Shown piece by piece: positions 1-8,020 of a stretch of DNA of 64,000 nucleotides (the stretch's first letter is position 1; each line of letters starts with the position of its first letter). The notes under the pieces were generated by a model, which was not told the origin of the DNA, made no database searches, and saw nothing but the letters and a program-made list of their open reading frames with translations. This stretch comes from an uncultured Eubacterium sp. (GTDB taxonomy: Bacteria > Bacillota > Clostridia > Lachnospirales > Lachnospiraceae): assembly GCA_910583555.1 (NCBI GenBank), contig CAJTXO010000001.1:310001-374000 (forward strand), in the 5' to 3' direction. The position numbers and the translations under genes were made by a program.

Positions 1-1140
1 GTAACGATCGTCCCCAGCCGCAGGTAATAAATAGTCAAACCCTTTTCCGAAGTCGAACGCAAATTTATCACTTCCATTCTTTCTTATTATATGACAGCTC
101 TGCGCATCGGTGAATACGATTTCTCCTCCGGACATGACAAGATCCGAATACCGGCAGGAGATTTTTTCTGCCAGTACTTCTTTTCCCCGCAAATTGTAGA
201 GATACATCTTCTGATCATCCGTACTTCCCGCCGTACCGGTAATGACTAATATATTTTCATCGTCATGATCCGCGCTCTTGATCTCTTCGTCAAAAATCTT
301 CTCAAAAACCTGCTCTGGTTTCTTCATATTTTCAAACAGCGCAAATCCGTCTTCAAAAAAAATAGCTGCCTTGTCATCCGACACAAAGCCAATGCGGGAG
401 ATCATTTTTGTCTCATAAGATTTCCCTCCCACAAGCGTATTCTGATCCTGGCCTACCTCCGTAAAATTGTAAAAACAGACTTTATTCTCCATCGTCCCGT
501 TTTGCACTACGATATAGGCGATCACCAGGCTGTTTCCGTCGGGCGATATGTCAAAGTCGAGTGGAAAGCCGTCATCCAGCACATTTGTCGGGATCTCTAC
601 CTCCAGCTGCTCTGCCGTGCTGTATGGATCATAGATACTGATCACGTCGGAGTCTTCATCCTGAAGCAGTACGGCCGCCTTCCCGTCCTCGCAGATCTTC
701 GCTTTCCCGATCGGCAAAGTCGTCTCAATGCCGACACCCTGATCTTCTCCATTATATACGTAAAACATCTTAGCGCCGACGTCAGCGACCAGAACATAAT
801 TTCCGCGGATATCCACTACCGGTTGTTCCATCTCATACCCGCCGTTCCACAGCGTCTCGCCAGAATCATCGATCAGAGAAATACCATCCCGGCTGTATTT
901 GAGCAGATCTCCGTGAAACGGCAGGTAAGATACGCCGTTGCTGTCCTTCCTCGCCTGCTCATTCACGACATCATAGCCGGAAAAAGAACGATGCGTATAA
1001 TAATAAGAGAAGCAGACGATCACGACGATCCCGATCAAAACGCCTGCGCCGACCAGACTAAAAAATAGGATCATCTTATTTCTTTTCTTTCTGCGTCTCC
1101 TGTTCTCCTCTTCTACGCTGTTCTCAAATATGCTGCCCAA
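1..1140 (-). CDS. Membrane-anchored beta-propeller-like protein (DUF5711-like), C-terminus outside window
   Basis: The minus strand is open from a TTG at 1140 to the window edge, 380 codons without the stop. An in-frame TGA lies just upstream, and a GGGGTG Shine-Dalgarno-like stretch precedes the TTG. The first 21 residues are charged, followed by one hydrophobic segment (about residues 22-44). The rest is outward-facing sequence with recurring short beta-strand patterns such as YNGEDQG, LQDEDSD and VLVADVG, as in WD40-like propellers. I recall this arrangement as the DUF5711 family of Lachnospiraceae, whose function is unknown. It lies 100 nt downstream of the MPN-like gene on the same strand and may share its transcript. 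Family name is moderately sure; function is not known. Confidence 0.7.
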   Translation of the reverse strand, partial: MGSIFENSVEEENRRRRKKRNKMILFFSLVGAGVLIGIVVIVCFSYYYTHRSFSGYDVVNEQARKDSNGVSYLPFHGDLLKYSRDGISLIDDSGETLWNGGYEMEQPVVDIRGNYVLVADVGAKMFYVYNGEDQGVGIETTLPIGKAKICEDGKAAVLLQDEDSDVISIYDPYSTAEQLEVEIPTNVLDDGFPLDFDISPDGNSLVIAYIVVQNGTMENKVCFYNFTEVGQDQNTLVGGKSYETKMISRIGFVSDDKAAIFFEDGFALFENMKKPEQVFEKIFDEEIKSADHDDENILVITGTAGSTDDQKMYLYNLRGKEVLAEKISCRYSDLVMSGGEIVFTDAQSCHIIRKNGSDKFAFDFGKGFDYLLPAAGDDRY

Positions 1141-1242
1141 CTTTGTTCACCCCGGTTCCAGACATCTGCCATTTTCGTCAGTATATCATAAAGCGACATT
1201 TTTTTCAAGCACCCATAAATGTTCACTCATGAGTGTGCGTTC

Positions 1243-2259
1243 TCACTTCGCCGACACGCCTCCCCCCGACACCGCATTTGTCATCGCTGAAACGCCTCCC
1301 TGGCTAACATTTTCAAGCGCCTGACTATTCCCGTCTGCAGAAGCGTTTTCCTCGCTGGCTCCGTCCGCGGCCGCGTTCTCCTGGCTGGCTCCGTCCGCGC
1401 TCTGCCCGCTCACGGCTCCTTTTGATACGACACCGCCGCCGAGTGTCTCGACATCGGTCTTATTCCCTTCTTTTCCGCCCTTCATCGCTTCCTGCAGTCC
1501 AGCCTGAAGTCCGGAGATCTGATCCCGCAGTTCCGAAAATCCATTACGGTTGTTCAGCGCGACAGCGCCCAGCACGAGACCCAGCACGAGTACGAGGCTC
1601 GCAAGTCCGAATGTCATCTTCCCCTCCGCCTCTTTTTCTTTTTTCTTCTCTTCATTTTCTTTGATCACGCCGCGGATATTGCGGATCACACGGTCGTCTT
1701 CCTGCTCAACGATATGTACAAAACGGTTTGTCTCCTCCATCATATAATTTCTCATCTCGACATTTTTTTCATAGTAAATATAGTAGCCGCCCTGTTTTAG
1801 AAAACCTGAATTTTCATACAAATAGAAATCATCCTGGCTGCCGTCCTCTTCATATACATATAAAAGCCTGTCCCCTTCCGAGAAATTCCTGCGGTGGATC
1901 TCCAGCAGGCTGTCCGGGATACTGTCTTTGGCTTTTTCGTTGGAATAGAACCATCCCACCACATCGAGATCCGTAAAATTTTCCTTAATATCCGTATAAA
2001 TGCCTGTCCACATCTCCTGTGAAAAGGTATCGCTGTTCCTCATATGAAAATCTTTGACCGACACCATGCCGGAAACGAGAAATACTTTTTCCCGCGCGTG
2101 GTAAAAACGGTGTCCCAAAAGCACGCCGCCGATCTCCGTATCCTTTCGCTCCCTCACGAGCCTTCTCGCGAAAGACATCACATAATCTTCGACGTAAATC
2201 TTCGTTTTTCCTTTTGTATCGCCTATCTGCCGTACGCTTTTCGGTGCACTCCAGTCCAT
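1243..2259 (-). CDS. MPN/JAMM-like domain protein with degenerate active site, coiled coil and one TM segment
   Basis: 338 residues starting at ATG 2259, with AAGAGG as ribosome site. Residues about 20-150 follow the layout of an MPN (Mov34/JAB) domain: EIGGVLLGH near residue 42, then VVGWFYSNE near 100, then RRNFSEGDRLLYVYE. In active JAMM enzymes the second block reads as an HxHP motif followed by a downstream Asp. Here the two His are replaced by Tyr and Asn, so zinc binding should be lost. A charged coiled-coil stretch (about 200-216), one hydrophobic segment (about 219-236) and a Ser/Ala/Gly/Asn-rich low-complexity tail with a repeated ADGAS(Q/E)ENA motif follow. The tail suggests an extracytoplasmic, flexible C-terminus. 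The fold call is inference from motif order; the role is unknown. Confidence 0.6.
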   Translation of the reverse strand: MDWSAPKSVRQIGDTKGKTKIYVEDYVMSFARRLVRERKDTEIGGVLLGHRFYHAREKVFLVSGMVSVKDFHMRNSDTFSQEMWTGIYTDIKENFTDLDVVGWFYSNEKAKDSIPDSLLEIHRRNFSEGDRLLYVYEEDGSQDDFYLYENSGFLKQGGYYIYYEKNVEMRNYMMEETNRFVHIVEQEDDRVIRNIRGVIKENEEKKKEKEAEGKMTFGLASLVLVLGLVLGAVALNNRNGFSELRDQISGLQAGLQEAMKGGKEGNKTDVETLGGGVVSKGAVSGQSADGASQENAAADGASEENASADGNSQALENVSQGGVSAMTNAVSGGGVSAK

Positions 2260-2488
2260 ACTCTAACCTCTTTTCTAATCAATTTTGACGTCTGAGCCAC
2301 TATTTTCATTATAAGGCATGGAAAAGAAAATTTTTGTCAGTTTATGCCGCCTCCGGCATAAAACGTTCGCCCGATCCAGACGCAAATCGACACCTTCACC
2401 GTCCACAAATATTTTATTTTGCATGAGTATTTTTCGCTGAACTGCCAATACTTTTCTTAGAACAAAAAGAAATGAAATGAGGTAGAAC

Positions 2489-3070
2489 ATGATACATTAT
2501 TTCAATCCCACTGATGAATGCGCGTTGCGTGACTTTTCCAAAACGCTGACAATATTAATGCGAAAACATGATATATCAAATAGAGAAACTGTAATCGTCT
2601 GCATTGGCTCCGACCGCGCTACGGGGGACTCCCTCGGACCGATCGTCGGGCATCTTCTTGCCATGCATCAAAAAAACTTCCATCTTTATGGCACACTGGA
2701 AAATCCTGTCCATGCCAAAAATTTGGAAGATGCTTTGGATTTTATACGTTCTCATCATAAAAACCCGATCATTATCGCCGTGGACGCCTCATTGGGCATC
2801 GCCGAACACGTCGGATACATCACCGTCGGAGAGGGGTCTCTTTCCCCAGGCGTCGGCGTTTCCAAAAAACTGCCGTCCGTTGGCGACCTATTTATTACCG
2901 GTATCGTAAACCTCTCCGGTTTTGGCGGACAAATGCTTTTGCAGACGACGAGACTCAATCTCGTAATGCACCTGGCCGACTTCATTTACAAAGGACTGGG
3001 GCGCTGCCTGGCTTCCGAATGCCGGCCTTCCTATAAAGAAACCGCGTCAGAGCTCCGTCCGGCCCTTTAG
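2489..3070 (+). CDS. yyaC: Spore protein YyaC-like (DUF1256), putative germination-protease-fold protein
   Basis: 193 residues from ATG 2489. The motifs VIVCIGSDRATGDSLGPIVG (residues about 36-55), AVDASLGIAEHVGYI and PSVGDLFITGIVNLSGFGG match the YyaC/DUF1256 family, which is related in fold to the GPR spore protease and hydrogenase-maturation proteases. The conserved Asp residues of that fold (SDRATGD and VDAS) are present. YyaC is found almost only in endospore formers, so it marks the genome as sporulating. It converges on recR, overlapping the last 24 bases. About 60-75 bp upstream are GTATT and CAATACT-like elements that could be a forespore sigma promoter, but this is weak. Confidence 0.85.
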   Translation: MIHYFNPTDECALRDFSKTLTILMRKHDISNRETVIVCIGSDRATGDSLGPIVGHLLAMHQKNFHLYGTLENPVHAKNLEDALDFIRSHHKNPIIIAVDASLGIAEHVGYITVGEGSLSPGVGVSKKLPSVGDLFITGIVNLSGFGGQMLLQTTRLNLVMHLADFIYKGLGRCLASECRPSYKETASELRPAL

Positions 3071-3643
3071 CGCCCGGTAAAGAGTCACTTCGTCGATGTA
3101 TTCCAAGTCCCCGCCCACGGGAACACCGCTCGCGATCCGGGTCACTTTAATGCCCGCCGGTTTTAACAGCTTGCTTATATACATGGCTGTTGCCTCCCCC
3201 TCCAGCGAAGAATTAGTGGCAATGATCACCTCGTCTACTTCCCCCTGGAGCCGCTGCATCAGTTCCTTGAGCCTGATGTCAGACGGGGTTATGCCAAGGC
3301 TCGGATTGATCGCGCCGTGAAGGACGTGATACACGCCCTCATACTGCCCCGTCTTCTCATACGCGATCAGATCCCTCGTATCTTCCACGACCATGATCGT
3401 CTTCTTATCCCGTTTGGGATTCCCGCAAATCGAACAGATCTCGCTGTCTGTCAGTGTAAAACACTCCTTGCAGTACGTGACATTCTTTCTCGCCGTTAAG
3501 ATCACGGAAGAAAGTCTCTCTACGCGCTCTTTCGGCATGTTTAATATATGAAACGCCAAACGCTGTGCCGACTTGGCCCCGATGCTCGGCAGCTGTGACA
3601 ACTCCTCGATGAGATTTTGGATGGATTCAGCATAATAATTCAT
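3047..3643 (-). CDS. recR: Recombination mediator protein RecR
   Basis: 198 residues, the usual RecR length. The helix-hairpin-helix start (LSQLPSIGAKSAQRLAFHIL), the C4 zinc finger (CKECFTLTDSEICSIC, about residues 57-72) and the Toprim domain with MVVEDTRDLIAYEKTGQYEG and HGAINPSLGITP are all visible. RecR works with RecF/RecO to load RecA on gapped DNA. The start codon overlaps the ybaB stop as TAATG, so the two are translationally coupled, the standard dnaX-ybaB-recR order of Firmicutes. The 3' end overlaps yyaC on the other strand. Confidence 0.97.
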   Translation of the reverse strand: MNYYAESIQNLIEELSQLPSIGAKSAQRLAFHILNMPKERVERLSSVILTARKNVTYCKECFTLTDSEICSICGNPKRDKKTIMVVEDTRDLIAYEKTGQYEGVYHVLHGAINPSLGITPSDIRLKELMQRLQGEVDEVIIATNSSLEGEATAMYISKLLKPAGIKVTRIASGVPVGGDLEYIDEVTLYRALKGRTEL

Positions 3644-3993
3644 TAGAACGGGAATCCTCCACCCAGATTGAGGCCGCCCGTCAGTGCCTCCATCGCTTTG
3701 GCATTGTCTTCTTCCATCTTGCGAAGGGCTTCATTGGTCGCTGCTACGATCAAATCCTCGAGCATCTCGATGTCATCCGGATCCACTACTTCCTCAGAGA
3801 GTTTCACGGAAAGAACTTCTTTTCGTCCCGATACTTTGACAGTTACCGCACCGCCGCCGGCCGTCGCCTCAAATTCTTTCTCCTCCATCTCTTTCTGCTG
3901 CTCTTCCATCTGACGCTGCATCCTCTGTGCCTGTTTCATCAGATTGTTCATATTCCCAGGCATTCCGCCCTGAAATCCTCCACGTTTCGCCAT
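3643..3993 (-). CDS. ybaB: YbaB/EbfC family nucleoid-associated protein
   Basis: 116 residues. A Gly/Met/Gln-rich start (GGFQGGMPGNMNNLMKQAQRMQ), a coiled-coil helix (MQRQMEEQQKEMEEKEFEAT) and the core GGGAVTVKVSGRKEVLSVKL are diagnostic. These small proteins form DNA-binding dimers with a tweezer-like shape. It sits between dnaX (15 nt gap) and recR (overlapping TAATG), the conserved order of a replication-repair operon. Confidence 0.96.
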   Translation of the reverse strand: MAKRGGFQGGMPGNMNNLMKQAQRMQRQMEEQQKEMEEKEFEATAGGGAVTVKVSGRKEVLSVKLSEEVVDPDDIEMLEDLIVAATNEALRKMEEDNAKAMEALTGGLNLGGGFPF

Positions 3994-4008
3994 TTCTACC
4001 TTTCCTTT

Positions 4009-5616
4009 CTATTCCATCAACTCAATTTCAATATCGCTGTCACCGAACATTCCCCGGAGTTCCGGGAGCGAGTCGTATTCCTGCCGGTCTTTGATAAACC
4101 GGTACTCGATGTCCACCTGCTTGCCAGTCACCTGCTCTGCTGCCCTCGTCAGTGCCGCCTTCCGCGCTTCCTTCCCCGCAAAATACGAATAACACGTATC
4201 CTGCGCAAATGCGATGACAAGGCTGCCGTTATCATCGACCGTCAGCGTCGCCTGCGCGAGCATCGTCTTATCCTCACGGCTCAGCTGATTGATTACCTGA
4301 TACCAGTTTGCGGCCAGTTCTTTCACCTCTTCCGGCACAGCTTTTGGCAGCCGCTTTTCCGTTTCCCCGGTTCCTCCCGGCGAACTTCCACCACTGCCAC
4401 TGTCGGGAAGGCGCGCGGAATCACCCCCGGCTACACCGCCCTCGGCGGCCGGCGCCGCTATCCCGCGGCGGATCTGCTCTTCGATGTTATGCAGCCGGTT
4501 GACGACAGACTCGTAATCTCTCTCCATCTGCGGCCGGCAGAGTTTGATCAGTGCCACCTCAAAAAGCACCCTCTTCTGCGTCGCGTATTTCATCTGGTTC
4601 TGGACTTCGGACAACACGCGGATGTAGCGGAACACCATCTCCATCTCCATGCTCTCACCGATGTCCGTGAGCGTTTTCAGGTTTTCCTCCGACATATCTA
4701 TGATATGGCCCGGCTGTTCCGTACTCTTTACAATCAGTATATTTCGCAGATACCAAATAAATTCATCACAAAATCTCGTGAGGTCTTTTCCCTCCGCGAT
4801 GATCCCGTCGATCATCTCCATCATGGCGGCCACATTATTTTCTGCCAGTTTCCCCGCAAACGCGGCGTAGACATCATTATCCACGGCTCCCAGAACACTC
4901 AGTACCTTTTCATACGTCAGTTTTTCGCCAAAATAAAAAGAAATGCACTGCTCCAACAGGCTGAGACCATCTCGCAGCGCGCCGTCCGCCAGTTTCGCGA
5001 TGTACTGCAGCGCCCTCTCCTCCGCCTGAATGCCCTCCCTGTCCAACAATTCCTGCAATCTAGCTGCGATCGTATCTACCGAGATACGCTTAAAATCATA
5101 CCTTTGGCAACGGGACATGATGGTCAGCGGTATTTTATGCACCTCGGTCGTCGCCAGGATAAAGATCAGATAGGACGGCGGCTCCTCCAATGTTTTCAGG
5201 AGCGCGTTAAACGCGCTGGTGGAGAGCATGTGCACCTCATCAATGATATAGACCTTATATTTCCCCTGCGGCGGCGAGTACTGCACCTCTTCGATCACCT
5301 GACGGATGTCGTCCACCTTATTATTGGAAGCGGCGTCCATCTCCACGACGTTCATGGACGCCCCGGACGCGATCGAACGGCACATCTCACACTCGCCACA
5401 GGGGCCTTTTTCACCTGGATTCTCACAATTTACGGCTCTGGCAAATATTTTCGCCACCGTCGTCTTCCCTGTTCCCCTCGTTCCGCAAAAAAGATAGGCA
5501 TGTCCGATATGATCCGCCTTTATTTGGTTTTTCAACGTCGTCACAATGTGTTCCTGACCTTTGACATCATCAAAATCCTCCGGCCTGAACTTCCGGTATA
5601 ACGCCTGATAGGACAT
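4009..5616 (-). CDS. dnaX: DNA polymerase III subunits gamma/tau
   Basis: 535 residues from ATG 5616. It has the clamp-loader AAA+ domain with Walker A GTRGTGKTT (about residues 45-53), a zinc-binding cluster CENPGEKGPCGECEMC, Walker B YIIDEVHML, and the sensor SRC in MSRCQRYDF. A Gly/Ser/Pro-rich linker near residue 390 leads to the tau-type C-terminal region. It loads the sliding clamp and ties the two polymerase cores together. No A-rich slippery heptamer is apparent, so a frameshift-made gamma form is not suggested. It begins 11 nt after pfkA and is followed by ybaB. Confidence 0.97.
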   Translation of the reverse strand: MSYQALYRKFRPEDFDDVKGQEHIVTTLKNQIKADHIGHAYLFCGTRGTGKTTVAKIFARAVNCENPGEKGPCGECEMCRSIASGASMNVVEMDAASNNKVDDIRQVIEEVQYSPPQGKYKVYIIDEVHMLSTSAFNALLKTLEEPPSYLIFILATTEVHKIPLTIMSRCQRYDFKRISVDTIAARLQELLDREGIQAEERALQYIAKLADGALRDGLSLLEQCISFYFGEKLTYEKVLSVLGAVDNDVYAAFAGKLAENNVAAMMEMIDGIIAEGKDLTRFCDEFIWYLRNILIVKSTEQPGHIIDMSEENLKTLTDIGESMEMEMVFRYIRVLSEVQNQMKYATQKRVLFEVALIKLCRPQMERDYESVVNRLHNIEEQIRRGIAAPAAEGGVAGGDSARLPDSGSGGSSPGGTGETEKRLPKAVPEEVKELAANWYQVINQLSREDKTMLAQATLTVDDNGSLVIAFAQDTCYSYFAGKEARKAALTRAAEQVTGKQVDIEYRFIKDRQEYDSLPELRGMFGDSDIEIELME

Positions 5617-5627
5617 GCCGCTCCTCC

Positions 5628-6701
5628 TTAATCCCCGAAACAGATGCCGAGGTTTTTCGCTTCTTTTATGATAGAAGAATTCGGGTCAACCATTTTCAGT
5701 TTACCGGCAACCTCACTCAGTGGGACCGGTACGATCTCATCCCCTTTGAATCCTACCATATATCCATATTTCTCTTTCTTGATGAGCCGCGCAGCCGCAG
5801 CACCCAGACGACTGGAGATCACGCGGTCATACGCGCAGGGACTTCCGCCGCGCTGCGTGTGCCCCGGCACAGTGATACGGATCTCCTGTCCGGTCCTCTC
5901 CTGGATCTCCGCGCCAATCTTGTAAGAGACACTGGGATACGGATTGTTTTTCAGCTTCTCCTTCAGTTCTTTTTTGGATAATGCCGCATCTTCTTTCGAA
6001 ATCGCTCCCTCAGCCACCGCCAGGATCGAAAATCGCTTGCCGGCCTCCGTCCTCCGCTCGATCGCCCCGATCACCGAATCAATGTCATACGGGATTTCCG
6101 GAAGCAGAATCACATCCGCGCCGCCTGCGATCCCCGCATGAAGCGTGAGCCAGCCGACTTTATGCCCCATAACTTCTACGATAAAGACGCGTCCGTGCGA
6201 ATACGCCGTCGTATGGATGCGGTCGATGCAGTCGGTCGCGATATCCACCGCGCTCTGGAAACCGAATGTCATATCGGTTCCCCAGATGTCATTGTCGATC
6301 GTCTTCGGAAGGCCCACGACGTTCAGTCCCTCTTCACTGAGCAGGTTCGCCGTCTTCTGCGTGCCGTTTCCGCCCAGAATAACAAGACAGTCCAGTTTCA
6401 GTTTCTGATAGGTGTTCTTCATCGCCAGAACCTTGTCCATGCCGTTTTCGTCCGGCTTTCTCATCTGCTTGAACGGCTGTCTGGAAGATCCGAGGATCGT
6501 ACCGCCTTCTGTGAGTATGCCCGAAAAATCAGACGGTTTCATCTTTACATACTTTTCATACATCAATCCTTTGTATCCTTCCAGAATACCGATGATCTCT
6601 ACATCCTCATCTGTCTCGTACAGCGTCTTTGCCACGCCGCGCATCGTCGCGTTCAGCGCCTGGCAGTCTCCTCCGCTCGTCAAAAAAGCTACTCGTTTCA
6701 T
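5628..6701 (-). CDS. pfkA: 6-phosphofructokinase, group III-like (Lys in PKTIDND)
   Basis: 357 residues. A GTG lies in frame two codons earlier (6707), but AGGAAGG sits 5 nt before the ATG at 6701 and would abut the GTG, so the ATG is preferred. Motifs: SGGDCQALNATMRGV (nucleotide loop), GGNGT, the catalytic loop LPKTIDND and AGIAGGADVILLPE. Classical ATP-dependent enzymes have PGTIDND; Lys at that place is typical of pyrophosphate-using or mixed group III enzymes, while Gly in GGNGT (rather than GGDD) favours ATP. The phosphoryl donor is therefore uncertain. It is the fourth gene of the nfnA-recR block, 14 nt after the GGDEF gene. Confidence 0.93.
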   Translation of the reverse strand: MKRVAFLTSGGDCQALNATMRGVAKTLYETDEDVEIIGILEGYKGLMYEKYVKMKPSDFSGILTEGGTILGSSRQPFKQMRKPDENGMDKVLAMKNTYQKLKLDCLVILGGNGTQKTANLLSEEGLNVVGLPKTIDNDIWGTDMTFGFQSAVDIATDCIDRIHTTAYSHGRVFIVEVMGHKVGWLTLHAGIAGGADVILLPEIPYDIDSVIGAIERRTEAGKRFSILAVAEGAISKEDAALSKKELKEKLKNNPYPSVSYKIGAEIQERTGQEIRITVPGHTQRGGSPCAYDRVISSRLGAAAARLIKKEKYGYMVGFKGDEIVPVPLSEVAGKLKMVDPNSSIIKEAKNLGICFGD

Positions 6702-6715
6702 ATGCACCTTCCTTT

Positions 6716-7996
6716 CTAATGTTTGTATACGACTTTGTCGCGCCCCGTTTCTTTTCCCTCATAAAGCGCCTGGTCTGCCTTCTTTATGACATCATCAATA
6801 TTCTCCTGGGCGTCGCCGTCTGTCACACCAAATGTCATTGTTACTTTCAGCACCCGGTCCTCATAAACAGATTCCATCGTTTTTATGTCTTCCGCAATCC
6901 GTTTGACAAAGCCTTCGGCATCCTCTATTTTTTTACCGGACAGGACGAGAAGGAATTCCTCGCCGCCCCACCGGGCCGCATACCCGTTATCCCCAACCCC
7001 TTTCTTTAATGTACGTGAAACCTCGCGGAGTACCATATCACCGCAATCATGCCCATAGCTGTCATTAAATTTCTTAAAGAAATCAATGTCGCCGATCGAC
7101 ACATAATAAGGACAACCGGACTCTCTCGCTTCCTTCCTCGCTTCTCTCAGCCAGATTTCCCCATAATGGCGGTTATACAGTCCCGTCAGGGAATCCCTTT
7201 CGATCAGCTCGCGGAGCGCCGACTGCATCTGGACCGCTGATTTTCCGATCCGCCCGAGTTCATCTTTTCTTTTCATTACCTCAGGACCGAGTTCCGTCGT
7301 CAGATCGCCGCCCTCCACTTTCACAAAAAAGTCCCCGAGCTGCCACATGCTCTTGATCAGCTTATTTGCATAGGCCCATATGACAAATACGACAATAGCC
7401 ACACAAACAAACATCGCAATAAGCACAGGCATAACACCTACCAGCACGCTGCTCCTTACATATCGAACTTCTTTTCCTGCAAACAGCATACCAGTACAAT
7501 TCCCCTGTGTATCGTACAGCGGCCGGTAATAGGAAAAATACCGGTTATTATTGATATTGGTATTTTCATAGAACATTTCCGCGCGTCCGTGGAACACGTC
7601 CTCCGTCACGTCCTCATTGGCTTTTGTGCCGACGATCGGATTTCCTGAATCAGACCGGATCGTCGTGGCAACCCGCTCATCACAGTAAAATATCGTGACA
7701 TCCACATCGAACATTCTCTTATAGCCTTCCAGTATTTCCTCTGCATCCTCGACTTGCTTCAGTCCTTTATACAGATTTCCATCGTCGCCTTTGCGATAAT
7801 CTCCTGGATATTCCCTCTCATACGTGTACACGGCTGAACGGGCTACATCTTTTAACTGCGTTTTTACTTCCTGATGCACCCGCGCGGTCAAGTGATATGA
7901 GCTATAGGCTATAATTATGATTCCGAGCAGAGTAAGAGGCAGTACCGTAATCCGGAGAAGCGACGTGCGTAATCCTGATTTCGATTTCACCTTCAT
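6716..7996 (-). CDS. Membrane diguanylate cyclase: Cache-like sensor, HAMP-like linker, GGDEF
   Basis: 426 residues. An N-terminal membrane segment (about 13-30), an extracytoplasmic single-Cache-like domain (about 35-180, containing NNNRYFSYYRPLYD and GMLFAGKEV), a second membrane segment (about 187-210), a HAMP-like linker and a GGDEF domain from about 260. The active-site motif is RWGGEEFLLVL and the substrate region is GDIDFFKKFNDSYGHDCGD, so cyclic-di-GMP synthesis is expected. No RxxD product-inhibition site is seen at the usual place. It lies between nfnB (24 nt) and pfkA (14 nt). A PilZ receptor is encoded at 35445. Confidence 0.92.
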   Translation of the reverse strand: MKVKSKSGLRTSLLRITVLPLTLLGIIIIAYSSYHLTARVHQEVKTQLKDVARSAVYTYEREYPGDYRKGDDGNLYKGLKQVEDAEEILEGYKRMFDVDVTIFYCDERVATTIRSDSGNPIVGTKANEDVTEDVFHGRAEMFYENTNINNNRYFSYYRPLYDTQGNCTGMLFAGKEVRYVRSSVLVGVMPVLIAMFVCVAIVVFVIWAYANKLIKSMWQLGDFFVKVEGGDLTTELGPEVMKRKDELGRIGKSAVQMQSALRELIERDSLTGLYNRHYGEIWLREARKEARESGCPYYVSIGDIDFFKKFNDSYGHDCGDMVLREVSRTLKKGVGDNGYAARWGGEEFLLVLSGKKIEDAEGFVKRIAEDIKTMESVYEDRVLKVTMTFGVTDGDAQENIDDVIKKADQALYEGKETGRDKVVYKH

Positions 7997-8020
7997 TAAT
8001 ATTATATCCCCATTTATCTG

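Noticed and set aside
2275..2490. 71-codon minus-strand frame between the MPN-like gene and yyaC
   Set aside because: No ribosome site and it covers the promoter region of yyaC, which also has a GTTTATGCCG/CGGCATAAAAC dyad.
4009..5616. Programmed frameshift in dnaX
   Set aside because: No A-AAA-AAG-type slippery site with a downstream stem was seen.
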